A stretch of DNA of 64,000 nt, taken from contig CAZTUB010000003.1 of assembly GCA_964615905.1 (NCBI GenBank), forward strand, positions 186,001-250,000, given 5' to 3'. Below the pieces are notes generated by a model. The model was not told where the DNA came from and ran no database searches. It saw only the letters and a list, made by a program, of their open reading frames with translations. This document shows positions 17,867-26,796 of this stretch, in pieces (within the stretch, counting starts at the first letter, position 1; every line of letters starts with the position of its first letter). The translations under genes and the position numbers were made by a program. The DNA comes from DATLMR01 sp964615905. Lineage in GTDB: Bacteria > Acidobacteriota > Blastocatellia > UBA7656.

Positions 17867-19864
17867 TTACTTGCATAGCTCGTTGATTTGCGAAATGGTC
17901 TGCTCGATCTCTCGAAGCTCCATGCTTTTAGAGACGGCCGCGGCCGACTGGTTCAGATACTGCTCGGCCCTCTTACAGTCGTTATTTTTCGGATCAAGCG
18001 AGAGCATATGCTTCAGATGAGTGAGCGCATCCTGGTGCTGTTTGGTTTCGATAAGCATAGCGGCAAGCCGCGCGCGCAGCTCGAAAGAGAACGGGTTGCT
18101 ACTGACGCCGCGCTTGAGCGTCTCTATCTCCTTCGCAGGGTCTTTGCCGTGATAGAGATTCGCGAGCGACTTGTATGCTTCGACGTTATGGGGCGCAAGC
18201 ACGACTGAGGTCAGAAGCAATTGCTCGGTCCCAGCCGGGTCGCTCGCCTCCCAGCGGGCCGCAGCCTGGACGCTTGTCAGTTGCGATTTGAACAGCCTCT
18301 TTTCCCGTATGATTCGCGAGCCCTGGTTTGAATCCACTACCGCGATACCTTTCTCGACCATCTCCTCGGCTTCCGCGAGCCGTTTCTGAGTGACATAGAG
18401 CCGCGCAAGCGACAGGTAGGCAGGCTCGAACCCCGCGTCACGATTGAGCGCCTGTTTGAAGAGGTCTTCGGCGCGGGCAGGGTCGCGTGTCGCGTAGAAG
18501 CCGCCGAGGTTGTGAGCGGCTCGCGGCGATTCGGGGACCGATTCGTAATTTGCTTTCCACACGGCGAACTCGTCTTTCCAGTCGCGGTTGCGCGAGAATG
18601 TGCTGAAGGCATAAAAGCCCAGGACGATTACAATCGCCCCGTAGGCGAGCTTCCGTCTATCCTTTGCGGTCGCGGATTCGCGCTCTACAATACGGCCCGC
18701 GATAAGCGCGAGGCTCAGCACGGGGAGGTAGAGGTAATGGTCCGCCACGAGCTCGTGGTGCGGGATGATCTGGCTGACAGGCAAAAGCATGGCAAAGTAA
18801 GCGAGAATCGCAAACGCGATGAGCTTATCCCGCTTGAGCGCCACAAGACCTGCGACCAGCGCCGCCGCCACCGCCGCGAGCGAGACGATAACGCGCCAGT
18901 CCGCAAACGAGTATGATATGTCGAACGCCCCGTAGTATTGCGCGATGGGCGTGGGAAAGATCATCTGTTTCAGGTACCACGCCTGAACGCGTATGGCCGT
19001 CAGCGCGTTTGAAAGAAAGCTCCCGCCCCAGTAATCGAGCCCGCCGCCGCTCGCGCGTCCGCTCGCCCCTTTAACAAAGACCATGTAAAAGCCGTAGCTT
19101 ACGCCCGCAGCGACGAGCGCGATATAAAGCAGCCAGTCTTTGCCGAAGGCTCTGCCCACGGCGCTTAAAGACCGCTTCGCCCACGACCCCGCCTGTTCCT
19201 GCCACAGGTTGCAGAAGTTCCACAGGAAGATGACGAGCGGAAGGCTCACGGCCATCTCTTTTGACATGAGGCTCAAAGCCCAGCCGGCCAAAAAGAGCAG
19301 AAAGTAAACCGGCGATCTTTCGGCGCGGTATTTCAAGTAGCTCAAGAAAGCGCCTAGGTAGAAGAAGGCGAACAAAACGTCGCGCCGGCCCGATATGTAA
19401 GCGACCGAATCGGTCTGTATGGGGTGAACGGCAAACACCATGGCCGCGATCAATGCCGCAAGCTGATTGACCAGAAAGCGCCGGGCGATCAAAAAGACCA
19501 GTACCGAGTTTGCGGCGTGGATCAAGACGTTTGTCAGGTGAAATCCGAAAGGCCGCTCGCCCCAGACCGCGTAATCGAGAACGTAGCTGAGATGACGAAT
19601 CGGCCTGTATGCGCTAAACAGTTGCAGGAACTCTTCGACTGACCGCAAGCGGCTGTGGCTGAAGACGAGGTTCGTATCGTCGAAGACGAACCCGTTTCCG
19701 AGGCTGTTCCCGTAACAGGCGAAGACCGTTATGACGAGCGCGGCGCAGGCCAGGTATGTATAGCTCGCCCCCGCCTCGTTTATGACCTTCGGCCTGGGCT
19801 TGCCCGGCGTCTTCTCTTGCTTGCGGTTCTTCTGTCTCGCGGACAGAGTAGTTTTCGTTCCCAT
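17867..19864 (-). CDS. TMTC-like polytopic membrane protein with TPR domain
   Basis: A 665-residue protein. After a basic N-terminal stretch (KQKNRKQEK...), about ten membrane segments occupy roughly 30-420. The first loop has GFVFDDTNLVFSH, an acidic loop like that of GT-C transferases, and YRPIRHLSYVLDYAVWG plus HPIQTDSVAYISGRRDVL match the TMTC/DUF1736-type O-mannosyltransferase pattern. Residues about 440-660 form four or more tetratricopeptide units (RAAHNLGGFYA..., EPAYLSLARLYVTQ..., VEAYKSLANLYH, FELRARLAAML). It may add mannose or another sugar to exported proteins; this is inferred from the family. It is antiparallel to the glycan genes on both sides, so it is a separate transcription unit inside the cluster. 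Confidence 0.78.
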   Translation of the reverse strand: MGTKTTLSARQKNRKQEKTPGKPRPKVINEAGASYTYLACAALVITVFACYGNSLGNGFVFDDTNLVFSHSRLRSVEEFLQLFSAYRPIRHLSYVLDYAVWGERPFGFHLTNVLIHAANSVLVFLIARRFLVNQLAALIAAMVFAVHPIQTDSVAYISGRRDVLFAFFYLGAFLSYLKYRAERSPVYFLLFLAGWALSLMSKEMAVSLPLVIFLWNFCNLWQEQAGSWAKRSLSAVGRAFGKDWLLYIALVAAGVSYGFYMVFVKGASGRASGGGLDYWGGSFLSNALTAIRVQAWYLKQMIFPTPIAQYYGAFDISYSFADWRVIVSLAAVAAALVAGLVALKRDKLIAFAILAYFAMLLPVSQIIPHHELVADHYLYLPVLSLALIAGRIVERESATAKDRRKLAYGAIVIVLGFYAFSTFSRNRDWKDEFAVWKANYESVPESPRAAHNLGGFYATRDPARAEDLFKQALNRDAGFEPAYLSLARLYVTQKRLAEAEEMVEKGIAVVDSNQGSRIIREKRLFKSQLTSVQAAARWEASDPAGTEQLLLTSVVLAPHNVEAYKSLANLYHGKDPAKEIETLKRGVSSNPFSFELRARLAAMLIETKQHQDALTHLKHMLSLDPKNNDCKRAEQYLNQSAAAVSKSMELREIEQTISQINELCK

Positions 19865-20014
19865 TAAAATGCTACCGGCAGGACGGTTTTATCGACCTAA
19901 GACTATACAACGGCGCAGGCGTCTCTATCAAAGCAGGTGAGCAATTCTATTTGTTTTTGGCTTCTGTGGGATTGTATCTTATACGCTCGCGCAGCTCCTA
20001 CGGCCTTAACTTGC

Positions 20015-21016
20015 ATGAAAGAACCGGAAGCTAAAACCCAAACGCCGCCGATCTCGGTCGTCATCCCGCTGCTTGACGAACGCGACTCGCTGGAGGGGCT
20101 TTACGCCAGACTGCGATCCGCGCTCGCGGGACTGACTCTGAGCTATGAGATCATCTTCGTCGATGACGGAAGCCGCGACGGCTCGATTGATGTGATAAAG
20201 CGGCTCAGGGAGCGCGACCCTGCTGTGAGGTACGTGCGGTTTCGCAGGAACTTCGGCAAGTCGGCCGCGCTCGCCGCGGGGTTTCGAGCGGCCCGCTTCC
20301 CCATAATCACGACGATGGACGCGGACCTGCAAGACCTGCCGGAACAGTTGCCGCTGTTGATCGAGAAGCTCATGTCGGGCGACGACCTGGTTTCGGGCTG
20401 GCGCCACAACCGCCACGACACATTGGGCAAGCGGCTCGCCTCGCGTTTATACAACTGGGCCACTTCCCGGTTGACGGGCGTCAGGCTGCACGACATCAAC
20501 TGCGGGTTCAAATGCTATCGCAGAGAGGTGCTCGACGAAGTGATGGTCTACGGCGAGCGCCACCGCTACATCCCAGTGCTTGCGAGCTACAGGGGGTTTC
20601 AGCTGGGCGAGGTGAGGATAGAGCACGCGCCTCGCGCGCATGGGAAATCCCGTTACGGGTTCGGTCGCGTAGTCGGCGGCATCTTTAGCCTGCTCACGGT
20701 CATACTGCTCACGCGTTACACAAACAAGCCGCTACACTTTTTTGGGCTGATGGGCGTGGGGCTTGCCGGAATCGGCGCGGCGATTGACCTGTACCTGATC
20801 CTGGCGCGCATCATCTTTCTGCAATGGCTGAGCAATCGCCCGCTGCTCATCATAGGCACCCTGCTGATAATCGTCGGCGTTCAATTCATCCTGTTCGGGC
20901 TGCTTGCGGAGATGATCGCTTTTTCCTACAGGCGCGAGAGCGATTACTCAATCGTCGAAACGAGCGAGCAGGCCAGCGAGCGGGCGCAGGCGATGGCCAG
21001 AGACGGTGAGCAGTGA
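20015..21016 (+). CDS. Glycosyltransferase family 2, DPM1/GtrB-like with two membrane helices
   Basis: A 333-residue enzyme. Residues about 14-240 are a GT-A domain with ISVVIPLLDERDSL, IIFVDDGSRDGS, RRNFGKSAALAAGF and the metal-binding TTMDADLQDLPE. Two C-terminal helices follow (FFGLMGVGLAGIGAAIDLYL and LLIIGTLLIIVGVQFILFGLL). This layout matches bactoprenol-phosphate glucosyltransferase GtrB and ArnC, which load a sugar onto undecaprenyl phosphate. The frame opens at GTG 19937, but the ATG at 20015 gives the family N-terminus. The TGA overlaps the GTG of the next gene by 4 bp (GTGA), so the pair is coupled. Confidence 0.9.
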   Translation: MKEPEAKTQTPPISVVIPLLDERDSLEGLYARLRSALAGLTLSYEIIFVDDGSRDGSIDVIKRLRERDPAVRYVRFRRNFGKSAALAAGFRAARFPIITTMDADLQDLPEQLPLLIEKLMSGDDLVSGWRHNRHDTLGKRLASRLYNWATSRLTGVRLHDINCGFKCYRREVLDEVMVYGERHRYIPVLASYRGFQLGEVRIEHAPRAHGKSRYGFGRVVGGIFSLLTVILLTRYTNKPLHFFGLMGVGLAGIGAAIDLYLILARIIFLQWLSNRPLLIIGTLLIIVGVQFILFGLLAEMIAFSYRRESDYSIVETSEQASERAQAMARDGEQ

Positions 21017-22113
21017 AGGTCACTATAATCGGCCCGGCGTATCCGTTCAGGGGCGGAATAGCGCATCACGTCTACTGGCTGCGGCGAGAGCTGACCGCGC
21101 GCGGGCATAACGTCCAGGTCATATCGTTTCGCACGCTCTACCCGAAGTTCTTATTCCCCGGCAAGACCATGTTTGACGCAAGCGAGAAGAAGCTCGATGC
21201 AAACGCGCTCGCCCTGTTGAACCCTTTAAACCCGGTGACGTGGCTCGAAGCCAGACGCGCAATCGAAAGCTTCGCGCCCGACCTCGCTCTCGTCGAGTGG
21301 TGGCACACGTTCTTTTCGCCTGTGCTCGGCTCGCTCGTCCGGGCGTTGAAAAGGTCGGGCGTCGGCCTCTGTATAGAGTGTCACAACATACTGCCGCACG
21401 AGCGGCGATGGATAGACCGCCGGCTTGCGAGCTTCACTTTTTCGCCCGTCGATAATTTTATCACTCACTCGAACGCGGACCGCGAAGACCTGCTCAGCCT
21501 TATGCCGGGGAAGCAGGCCGACGTAGCTTACCTGCCGACCTTCACGGAGTTTACTTCCGCCGATGAAGCGGCGCGCGACGGGCGGACGATCCTCTTTTTT
21601 GGGATCGTCCGCAAGTACAAAGGTCTCGACGTGCTGCTCAAGGCAATGCCAGGGGTGCTTGCCAGAGTCGATTGCAAGCTCCGCATAGTTGGCGAATTTT
21701 ACGAGCCGCTCGAAACCTATCTTCAAATCATCCGGGAAGCCGGCCTGGAGTCGTCTGTCGATATAGTCAACCGCTACGTCGCGAACGAAGAGGTGCCGCG
21801 CCTGTTCGCGGAAGCAGACGTGCTCGTATTGCCATACCTGAACGCGACCCAGAGCGCGGTGGCGCGCATAGCGTTCGCGAACGCTCTGCCGATAGTCGCG
21901 TCGCGCACGGGCGGCCTCTCGGAAGTGGTTCGCGATCAGGTTACAGGCTTGCTCGCGCCGCCGGGTGATTCCGACGCCCTTGCCGATAAGCTTGTCGAAT
22001 ATTTTACGAAGAGGCTGGGTCCCGCTTTCGCGGCGAACATCAGAAGCGAAGCGCGCGAGCGGGCGGGCGACAAATTAATCGAGATTATCGAGCGGCTTGC
22101 CCGTCAGGACTGA
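21013..22113 (+). CDS. Glycosyltransferase family 4
   Basis: A 366-residue GT-B enzyme beginning KVTIIGPAYPFRGGIAHHVYWL, the usual GT4 opening with a glycine-rich loop. The donor domain shows LFFGIVRKYKGLDVLLKAM, LRIVGEFYEP and DVLVLPYLNATQSAVARIAFANALPIVASRTGGLSEVV; the first acidic residue of the usual EX7E motif is replaced (NATQSAVA), so the pattern is not canonical. The GTG start overlaps the preceding stop. The final 10 bp overlap the convergent ubiE stop. It is the last gene of the glycan cluster; it probably works with the GtrB-like enzyme, but its sugar is unknown. Confidence 0.9.
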   Translation: MKVTIIGPAYPFRGGIAHHVYWLRRELTARGHNVQVISFRTLYPKFLFPGKTMFDASEKKLDANALALLNPLNPVTWLEARRAIESFAPDLALVEWWHTFFSPVLGSLVRALKRSGVGLCIECHNILPHERRWIDRRLASFTFSPVDNFITHSNADREDLLSLMPGKQADVAYLPTFTEFTSADEAARDGRTILFFGIVRKYKGLDVLLKAMPGVLARVDCKLRIVGEFYEPLETYLQIIREAGLESSVDIVNRYVANEEVPRLFAEADVLVLPYLNATQSAVARIAFANALPIVASRTGGLSEVVRDQVTGLLAPPGDSDALADKLVEYFTKRLGPAFAANIRSEARERAGDKLIEIIERLARQD

Positions 22114-22871
22114 GGCCTGGTCCCGTAATTGAGCGCCATAATCCCGCCGCCGAATTCGCGGAAGCCTGTGGCGGTAAACCCTGCCCGGTCCATCATCTCG
22201 CGCACGCCGCGCTGGCCGGGGTAGAGTTTCAAGCTTTCAGGGATGTAGCGGTAAGTGTCCGGGTCGCCGTGCATCGCCAGCCCCACGACAGAGCCCACGA
22301 CGATCAGGTAATTCAGATAGAGCCAGCGGTATATGCGGTTCGGCGGGTGGCCGAAATCTAACGAGTAGAACGAGCCGCCCGGCTTCAACACACGTATGAT
22401 CTCTGAAAGCGCGCCGCCAACCTCCGGGACGTTGCGCAAGGCATAGCCGCCCGTTACGCGGTCAAAGGTGGCGTCCGGGAACGGGATGCGCATAATGTCG
22501 CCGCGATGGAAGCTAACGTTTGTGGCGCTCAACTCGCGGCGCTTGCTCTCGGCTATGTCGAGCATCCCCTGTGTAATATCGAGCCCTACGCTGAAACCTG
22601 TCTTCAGCCTGCTGGCGATTGAAAAGGTTATGTCGCCCGTCCCGCACGCGAGATCGAGCGTGTGCTCGTCGCCTCTCAAATCCAAACTCTCTACGAGCGT
22701 GCGCTTCCACCCCTTGTCCATGCCGTAAGACATAAAGGCGGTGAAGAAGTCGTAGCGAGGCGCTATGGTCTCAAACAGACGGTTGACGTACCGCTGTTTC
22801 TTCTCCTTGGACGAGATGTATTCCTTGAGATCGAGCCGCGCTTCTTTAACGGGTGTGTGGCGAATAGTCAT
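22104..22871 (-). CDS. ubiE: Demethylmenaquinone/ubiquinone C-methyltransferase
   Basis: A 255-residue SAM-dependent methyltransferase (UbiE/MenG). The SAM site is LDLACGTGDITFSIA, followed by GLDITQGML, FPDATFDRVTGGYALRNV and IRVLKPGGSFYSLDFGHPP; near the N-terminus YVNRLFETIAPRYDFFTAFMSYGMDKGWK is the family signature. It adds the last methyl group to menaquinone or ubiquinone; menaquinone is more likely if the host is an acidobacterium. The frame opens at 23045, but the ATG at 22871 gives the family length and removes a non-homologous extension. Its 3' end overlaps the convergent GT4 gene by 10 bp. Confidence 0.95.
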   Translation of the reverse strand: MTIRHTPVKEARLDLKEYISSKEKKQRYVNRLFETIAPRYDFFTAFMSYGMDKGWKRTLVESLDLRGDEHTLDLACGTGDITFSIASRLKTGFSVGLDITQGMLDIAESKRRELSATNVSFHRGDIMRIPFPDATFDRVTGGYALRNVPEVGGALSEIIRVLKPGGSFYSLDFGHPPNRIYRWLYLNYLIVVGSVVGLAMHGDPDTYRYIPESLKLYPGQRGVREMMDRAGFTATGFREFGGGIMALNYGTRPQS

Positions 22872-23361
22872 AGCTTTTGATCGGGGCCGGGCCGCGCCGC
22901 CGCGCCTATCATAGCCTATCGAGGCCCCGGTTGACAGCGGCAAAGAACACTGCGCTCGGTTGCTTCGTAAATGGATATAGCAGAGAAAAGCTGCGGAAGG
23001 AGTACCCATAGCGGTGACACAATTTGTTAGCGGCAAGACGATCAAAGTGGCAGATTATGTTAAGGCCCGCCTTGCGATACACGTTTTCGTCTGCGCCTCT
23101 ACGCTTACGGTCGATTATGCAACCACTGCTCAAGACGGCTTTTTCTTTGCAATTATAGGCGTAAAGGAGCCAATGAGACGCTTACAACGGCGACACCGAT
23201 AAAGGCATCAAATTCGCAAGACAGTAATGTGCGAAACCAATCATCGGATTGGGAAAAGCGGTTTGAACGACGGTGGAAGGGAACGGGATGAATGGGAATT
23301 AATTTCGCTCCCTTCACCATATTAGGTTGAGCAGGAACGTGCGCTGAAAGAAGGTGGGATT
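22872..23361. other. 490-bp intergenic region with no recognised gene
   Basis: This spacer lies between the divergent ubiE and the AAA+ ATPase. Short frames at 22909-23133 (minus) and 23014-23202 (plus) lack ribosome sites and family motifs. It is more AT-rich than the surrounding genes from about 22960 on. I see no tRNA or riboswitch pattern. It probably holds both promoters and a long leader for the ATPase gene. Confidence 0.5.
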
Positions 23362-24489
23362 ATGGCTAACAAGGGGCAAAAGAGAAAAGTGATTACGCTT
23401 GATCCAGAGGCGAGGAGCCCGCAAGCGCATGGATTTGAATCGGGATTACAGGAGCGCGTGATTGGACAGGAGCGCGCCGTTCGCAGCATCTCATCGCTTT
23501 ATCAGGTCTTTCACGCCGGGATGACAAACCCGGCGCGACCGTTAGGCACGATGCTCTTTCTTGGGCCCACGGGCTCCGGCAAGACGCACGTAGTCGAAGC
23601 CGCGGCCGACCTGCTCTTTAACGACCGCAATGCTGTAATCAAGATCGACTGCGCGGAGTTTCAGCACTCGCACGAGATCGCCAAGTTGATCGGCTCGCCT
23701 CCGGGCTACCTCGGTCACCGCGAGACGTCGCCGCTTCTTTCACAGGAGAACCTCGACAAGTATCGGACTGAAAAAGACCCGTTCACGCTTGTCCTGTTCG
23801 ACGAGATCGAAAAGGCGTCAGACGCGTTGTGGCAGCTTCTGCTCGGCGTGCTCGACAAAGGCACGCTCACTTTGGGCGACAATCGCAAGGTCGATTTCTC
23901 GCAGACGATGATCTTTATGACGTCGAACCTGGGCGCAAAAGAGATGAGCGAGCTGATAACAGGCTCGATAGGGTTCGCCCCGGCAAAAGCGTCGCAGGTA
24001 GGCGAAAGCGATCTCGATCAGAAGATATACCGCACGGCGCTCGACGCGGCGCGACGGAGATTTTCGCCTGAGTTTATGAATCGCATAGACAAGGTCGTGG
24101 TCTTCAGGAGCCTGCAACAGGCGCAGCTTGATTCGATCCTCGACCTTGAGCTGAAGGCTGTACAGCAGAGGATAGACGAAGGCGCGGGCGAGACTTTCAC
24201 TTTTACGCTTTCGGCAGGGGCCAAGCAGTTCCTGCTCGCCGAAGGCATCGAATACCGCTACGGCGCTCGTCACCTGAAGCGCGCCATCGAGCGCTACCTC
24301 GTTTACCCGCTCGCGAACCTTTCGGCGACGCGTCAGGTCCGGCTGGGCGATGTCGTTCTGGTCGACATAGACGCCGAGACGCAAAAGCTCACGTTCTTCC
24401 GCGACGACGCGGTAGAGACGAAAGCGGCGGCGGCCCTGGAAGCGATTCAGGCATTCGAGACCGACGGCGGAAATCGCATCGCGGCATGA
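23362..24489 (+). CDS. Stand-alone ClpA/ClpB D2-like AAA+ ATPase
   Basis: A 375-residue cytoplasmic protein carrying only one AAA+ module, whereas ClpA/B/C have two. It shows Walker A GPTGSGKTHVVEA, a GYLG pore-loop-like motif in SPPGYLGHRE, Walker B LVLFDEIEKA, sensor 1 FMTSNLG, the arginine finger RRRFSPEFMNRIDKVV and the small-lid GARHLKRAIERYLVYPLA. This is the second (D2) half of ClpB-type unfoldases. No N-domain, middle coiled-coil, zinc finger or ClpP-binding IGF loop is seen, so it may act alone or with an unknown partner. The start ATG has AAGAAGGTGG upstream. A strong terminator follows. Confidence 0.88.
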   Translation: MANKGQKRKVITLDPEARSPQAHGFESGLQERVIGQERAVRSISSLYQVFHAGMTNPARPLGTMLFLGPTGSGKTHVVEAAADLLFNDRNAVIKIDCAEFQHSHEIAKLIGSPPGYLGHRETSPLLSQENLDKYRTEKDPFTLVLFDEIEKASDALWQLLLGVLDKGTLTLGDNRKVDFSQTMIFMTSNLGAKEMSELITGSIGFAPAKASQVGESDLDQKIYRTALDAARRRFSPEFMNRIDKVVVFRSLQQAQLDSILDLELKAVQQRIDEGAGETFTFTLSAGAKQFLLAEGIEYRYGARHLKRAIERYLVYPLANLSATRQVRLGDVVLVDIDAETQKLTFFRDDAVETKAAAALEAIQAFETDGGNRIAA

Positions 24490-24511
24490 CCCGTGCGAAA
24501 AACTTGGGGTC

Positions 24512-24552
24512 GAAAGAGGCCGGGGCCTATCGCTCCGGCCTCTTTCATTTTA
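24512..24552 (+). terminator. Rho-independent terminator after the AAA+ ATPase gene
   Basis: Arms GAAAGAGGCCGG (24512-24523) and CCGGCCTCTTTC (24535-24546) form a perfect 12-bp stem followed by ATTTTAA. The recG stop lies at its end, so it may act for the convergent recG transcript as well, though that side lacks a T-run. Confidence 0.85.
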
Positions 24553-26694
24553 ACCGACTGCGGCGAGGCCGAATCGGGGCTGCTGGCGGACTATCTCGAC
24601 AAGGCGCGCCGTGTCGCGCGTGTTGCGGCGCAGGGTGAGCAGGTAATCGGCCTCGCGCTTTGCGGCTTCGAGCAACTGGTAATCTCGGATGATGTTGCCG
24701 ACGCGAAACAGAGGGGCGCCCGACTGTCGCGTTCCGAGGACTTCGCCCGGCCCTCTTATCTCCAGGTCTTTTTCTGCAACCTTAAAGCCGTCGTTCGTAT
24801 CCTCCATTATCTGAAGCCGCTCGCGCGCCTCGTTCGTGCGCTTGTTGCCCGCGAGCAGTATGCAGAAAGATTGCTCGTCGCCACGGCCCACGCGACCGCG
24901 CAGCTGGTGAAGCTGTGAGAGGCCGAACCGCTCGGCGTGCTCGACTATCATCACGCTCGCGTTCGGCACGTCTACGCCGACCTCGATCACCGTCGTCGCC
25001 ACGAGGATGTGGCTTGCGCCGGTGCGAAACTCTTCCATTACGGCGTCTTTCTCTTCCTGCTTCATGCGCCCGTGTATCAGGCTCACACGGAAGTTAGGGA
25101 AGACCGCTGTTTGCAGATGCTCGGCCATCTGCGACGCGTTCAGGAGGTCGAGCTTTTCCGATTCTTCGACGAGCGGGTAGACGATATAGACCTGGCGGCC
25201 CTGCCGTATGGTCGTATCGAGAAAATGGTATATCTTGTTGCGCGCGTCTTCGCCGCGCACTTTGGTGATGACGGGCTTGCGGCCCGGCGGCATCTCGTCT
25301 ATGACCGATAGATCGAGGTCGCCGTAGACCGTCATCGCAAGCGAGCGCGGGATGGGCGTGGCCGTCATGACGAGCGTGTCCGGGTTATAGCCACGGTTGA
25401 TAAGCTCTGCCCGCTGTAACACGCCGAAGCGGTGCTGCTCGTCTATCACCACGAAACCGAGCTTGTGAAAGTTGACCCCCTCTTGAATCAGCGCGTGAGT
25501 GCCGATGACCAGGTCGACCGCGCCCTCGGCTATCTCGGCGTGAAGCTCGCGTTTGCGCGCGGCGGTAAGCGACCCCGTGAGCAGCTCGACGCGGTAGCGA
25601 GTCGAAGCGAGCATGCGTTTTATGTTGCGCGCGTGTTGTTCGGCGAGAATCTCTGTCGGCACCATCAGCGCCGACTGGTAGCCGTTTTCAATAGCGACGA
25701 CCGCCGCCTGAACGGCGATGATCGTCTTACCCGATCCCACGTCGCCCTGGACGAGCCTGTTCATAGGCCGGGGGCTCGCCATATCCTCGACCACTTCGCG
25801 AAGCACGCGCTTTTGCGCGCCCGTCGGCTTGAAAGGCAGTATGGCGCGGACAGCCGTGCGCACGCGGTCGTTGACCTCTATCACTGTCCCTTTCGGCGAC
25901 TGCTCGCGGCCCTGTCGGCGCAGCCCCATAGCGAGCGCGAGCCAGAAAAACTCCTCGAAAATGAGCCGCCGGTGCGCGGGCGACTGCGACTTGTTGTAAA
26001 GCTCAAGCGGCGCGTCGTCGGCCGGAAAGTGTATCTGGCGATAGGCCGCCGCCCGCCCGATCAGGTTGTTCCGCCCTAACAGCTCTTCCGGTATGACCTC
26101 TTCGATCTCGGAAAAGTCGAGCCGTTCAAGCACGTGGTATACGATTGATCGAAGCTGCTTGGGGCGCACATCGCCGAGCTTGCGGTAGACAGGCACGCGG
26201 CGGCCCGTGTGAATGGGGTCGGCCGAGTCTTCGTCGTCCGAGGTAAACTCGTAATCGGGGTTCTCGACTTCAAAAAATCCGCGCCGCCCGCGCTTCCACT
26301 GGCCGTAGAGCAGGACGCGCCGCCCGCGCGGGAACGAGTTTTGAAGATATGCCTGGTTCCACCAGTAAGCGCGAACCTGGCCGGTTTCGTCCACCCCCGA
26401 AAATTCAAAGATTCGCAGCCGACCGCCCTTTACGGCGTAAGTTCCCGCAAGGCGAACTTCGACCTCGATTGTCGCGTAAGCGCCGTGTTGAAGGTCGCGA
26501 ACCTGAGCGAGGTTCGACCGGTCTTCATAACGCATCGGCAAATAGTTGAGCAGGTCTTCGACCGTGACGGCGAGCGGATTGCCCGCGCCGCTCGCAGTCG
26601 CCACGCCCACGGCAAGCTTCTGCGCCGTCTTTATCGCCAGGCGCGGAATCTCGTGAAGGTGAAGCTCGTATAAGGGCGTTGAAAGCTTGAGCAA
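24550..26694 (-). CDS. recG: ATP-dependent DNA helicase RecG
   Basis: A 714-residue helicase that regresses stalled forks and processes Holliday junctions. The N-terminal wedge/OB domain (about 50-200) includes VEDLLNYLPMRYEDRS, the RecG hallmark. Helicase motifs follow: I (LVQGDVGSGKTIIAVQAAV), Ia (ALMVPTEILAEQHA), II (FVVIDEQHRFGV), III (VMTATPIPRSLAMT), IV-VI including TTVIEVGVDVPNASVM and LHQLRGRVGRG. The C-terminal FKVAEKDLEIRGPGEVLGTRQSG is characteristic. The start is a TTG at 26694 with GAGGA about 9 nt upstream; no in-frame ATG gives a better N-terminus. It is convergent with the AAA+ gene. Confidence 0.97.
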   Translation of the reverse strand: MLKLSTPLYELHLHEIPRLAIKTAQKLAVGVATASGAGNPLAVTVEDLLNYLPMRYEDRSNLAQVRDLQHGAYATIEVEVRLAGTYAVKGGRLRIFEFSGVDETGQVRAYWWNQAYLQNSFPRGRRVLLYGQWKRGRRGFFEVENPDYEFTSDDEDSADPIHTGRRVPVYRKLGDVRPKQLRSIVYHVLERLDFSEIEEVIPEELLGRNNLIGRAAAYRQIHFPADDAPLELYNKSQSPAHRRLIFEEFFWLALAMGLRRQGREQSPKGTVIEVNDRVRTAVRAILPFKPTGAQKRVLREVVEDMASPRPMNRLVQGDVGSGKTIIAVQAAVVAIENGYQSALMVPTEILAEQHARNIKRMLASTRYRVELLTGSLTAARKRELHAEIAEGAVDLVIGTHALIQEGVNFHKLGFVVIDEQHRFGVLQRAELINRGYNPDTLVMTATPIPRSLAMTVYGDLDLSVIDEMPPGRKPVITKVRGEDARNKIYHFLDTTIRQGRQVYIVYPLVEESEKLDLLNASQMAEHLQTAVFPNFRVSLIHGRMKQEEKDAVMEEFRTGASHILVATTVIEVGVDVPNASVMIVEHAERFGLSQLHQLRGRVGRGDEQSFCILLAGNKRTNEARERLQIMEDTNDGFKVAEKDLEIRGPGEVLGTRQSGAPLFRVGNIIRDYQLLEAAKREADYLLTLRRNTRDTARLVEIVRQQPRFGLAAVG

Positions 26695-26796
26695 AATTGA
26701 TGGTCCTCGTCTCGTACAGGGGCGTTAAAATTTTAGGTGAGCCGCCCCGCCCCGGTCAAGAAAGCCGCCTTCGGAGCCTGATTTATATTTGATCGA

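Noticed and set aside
22909..23202. Two short frames in the ubiE-AAA+ spacer
   Set aside because: No ribosome site or family motif; not supported as genes.
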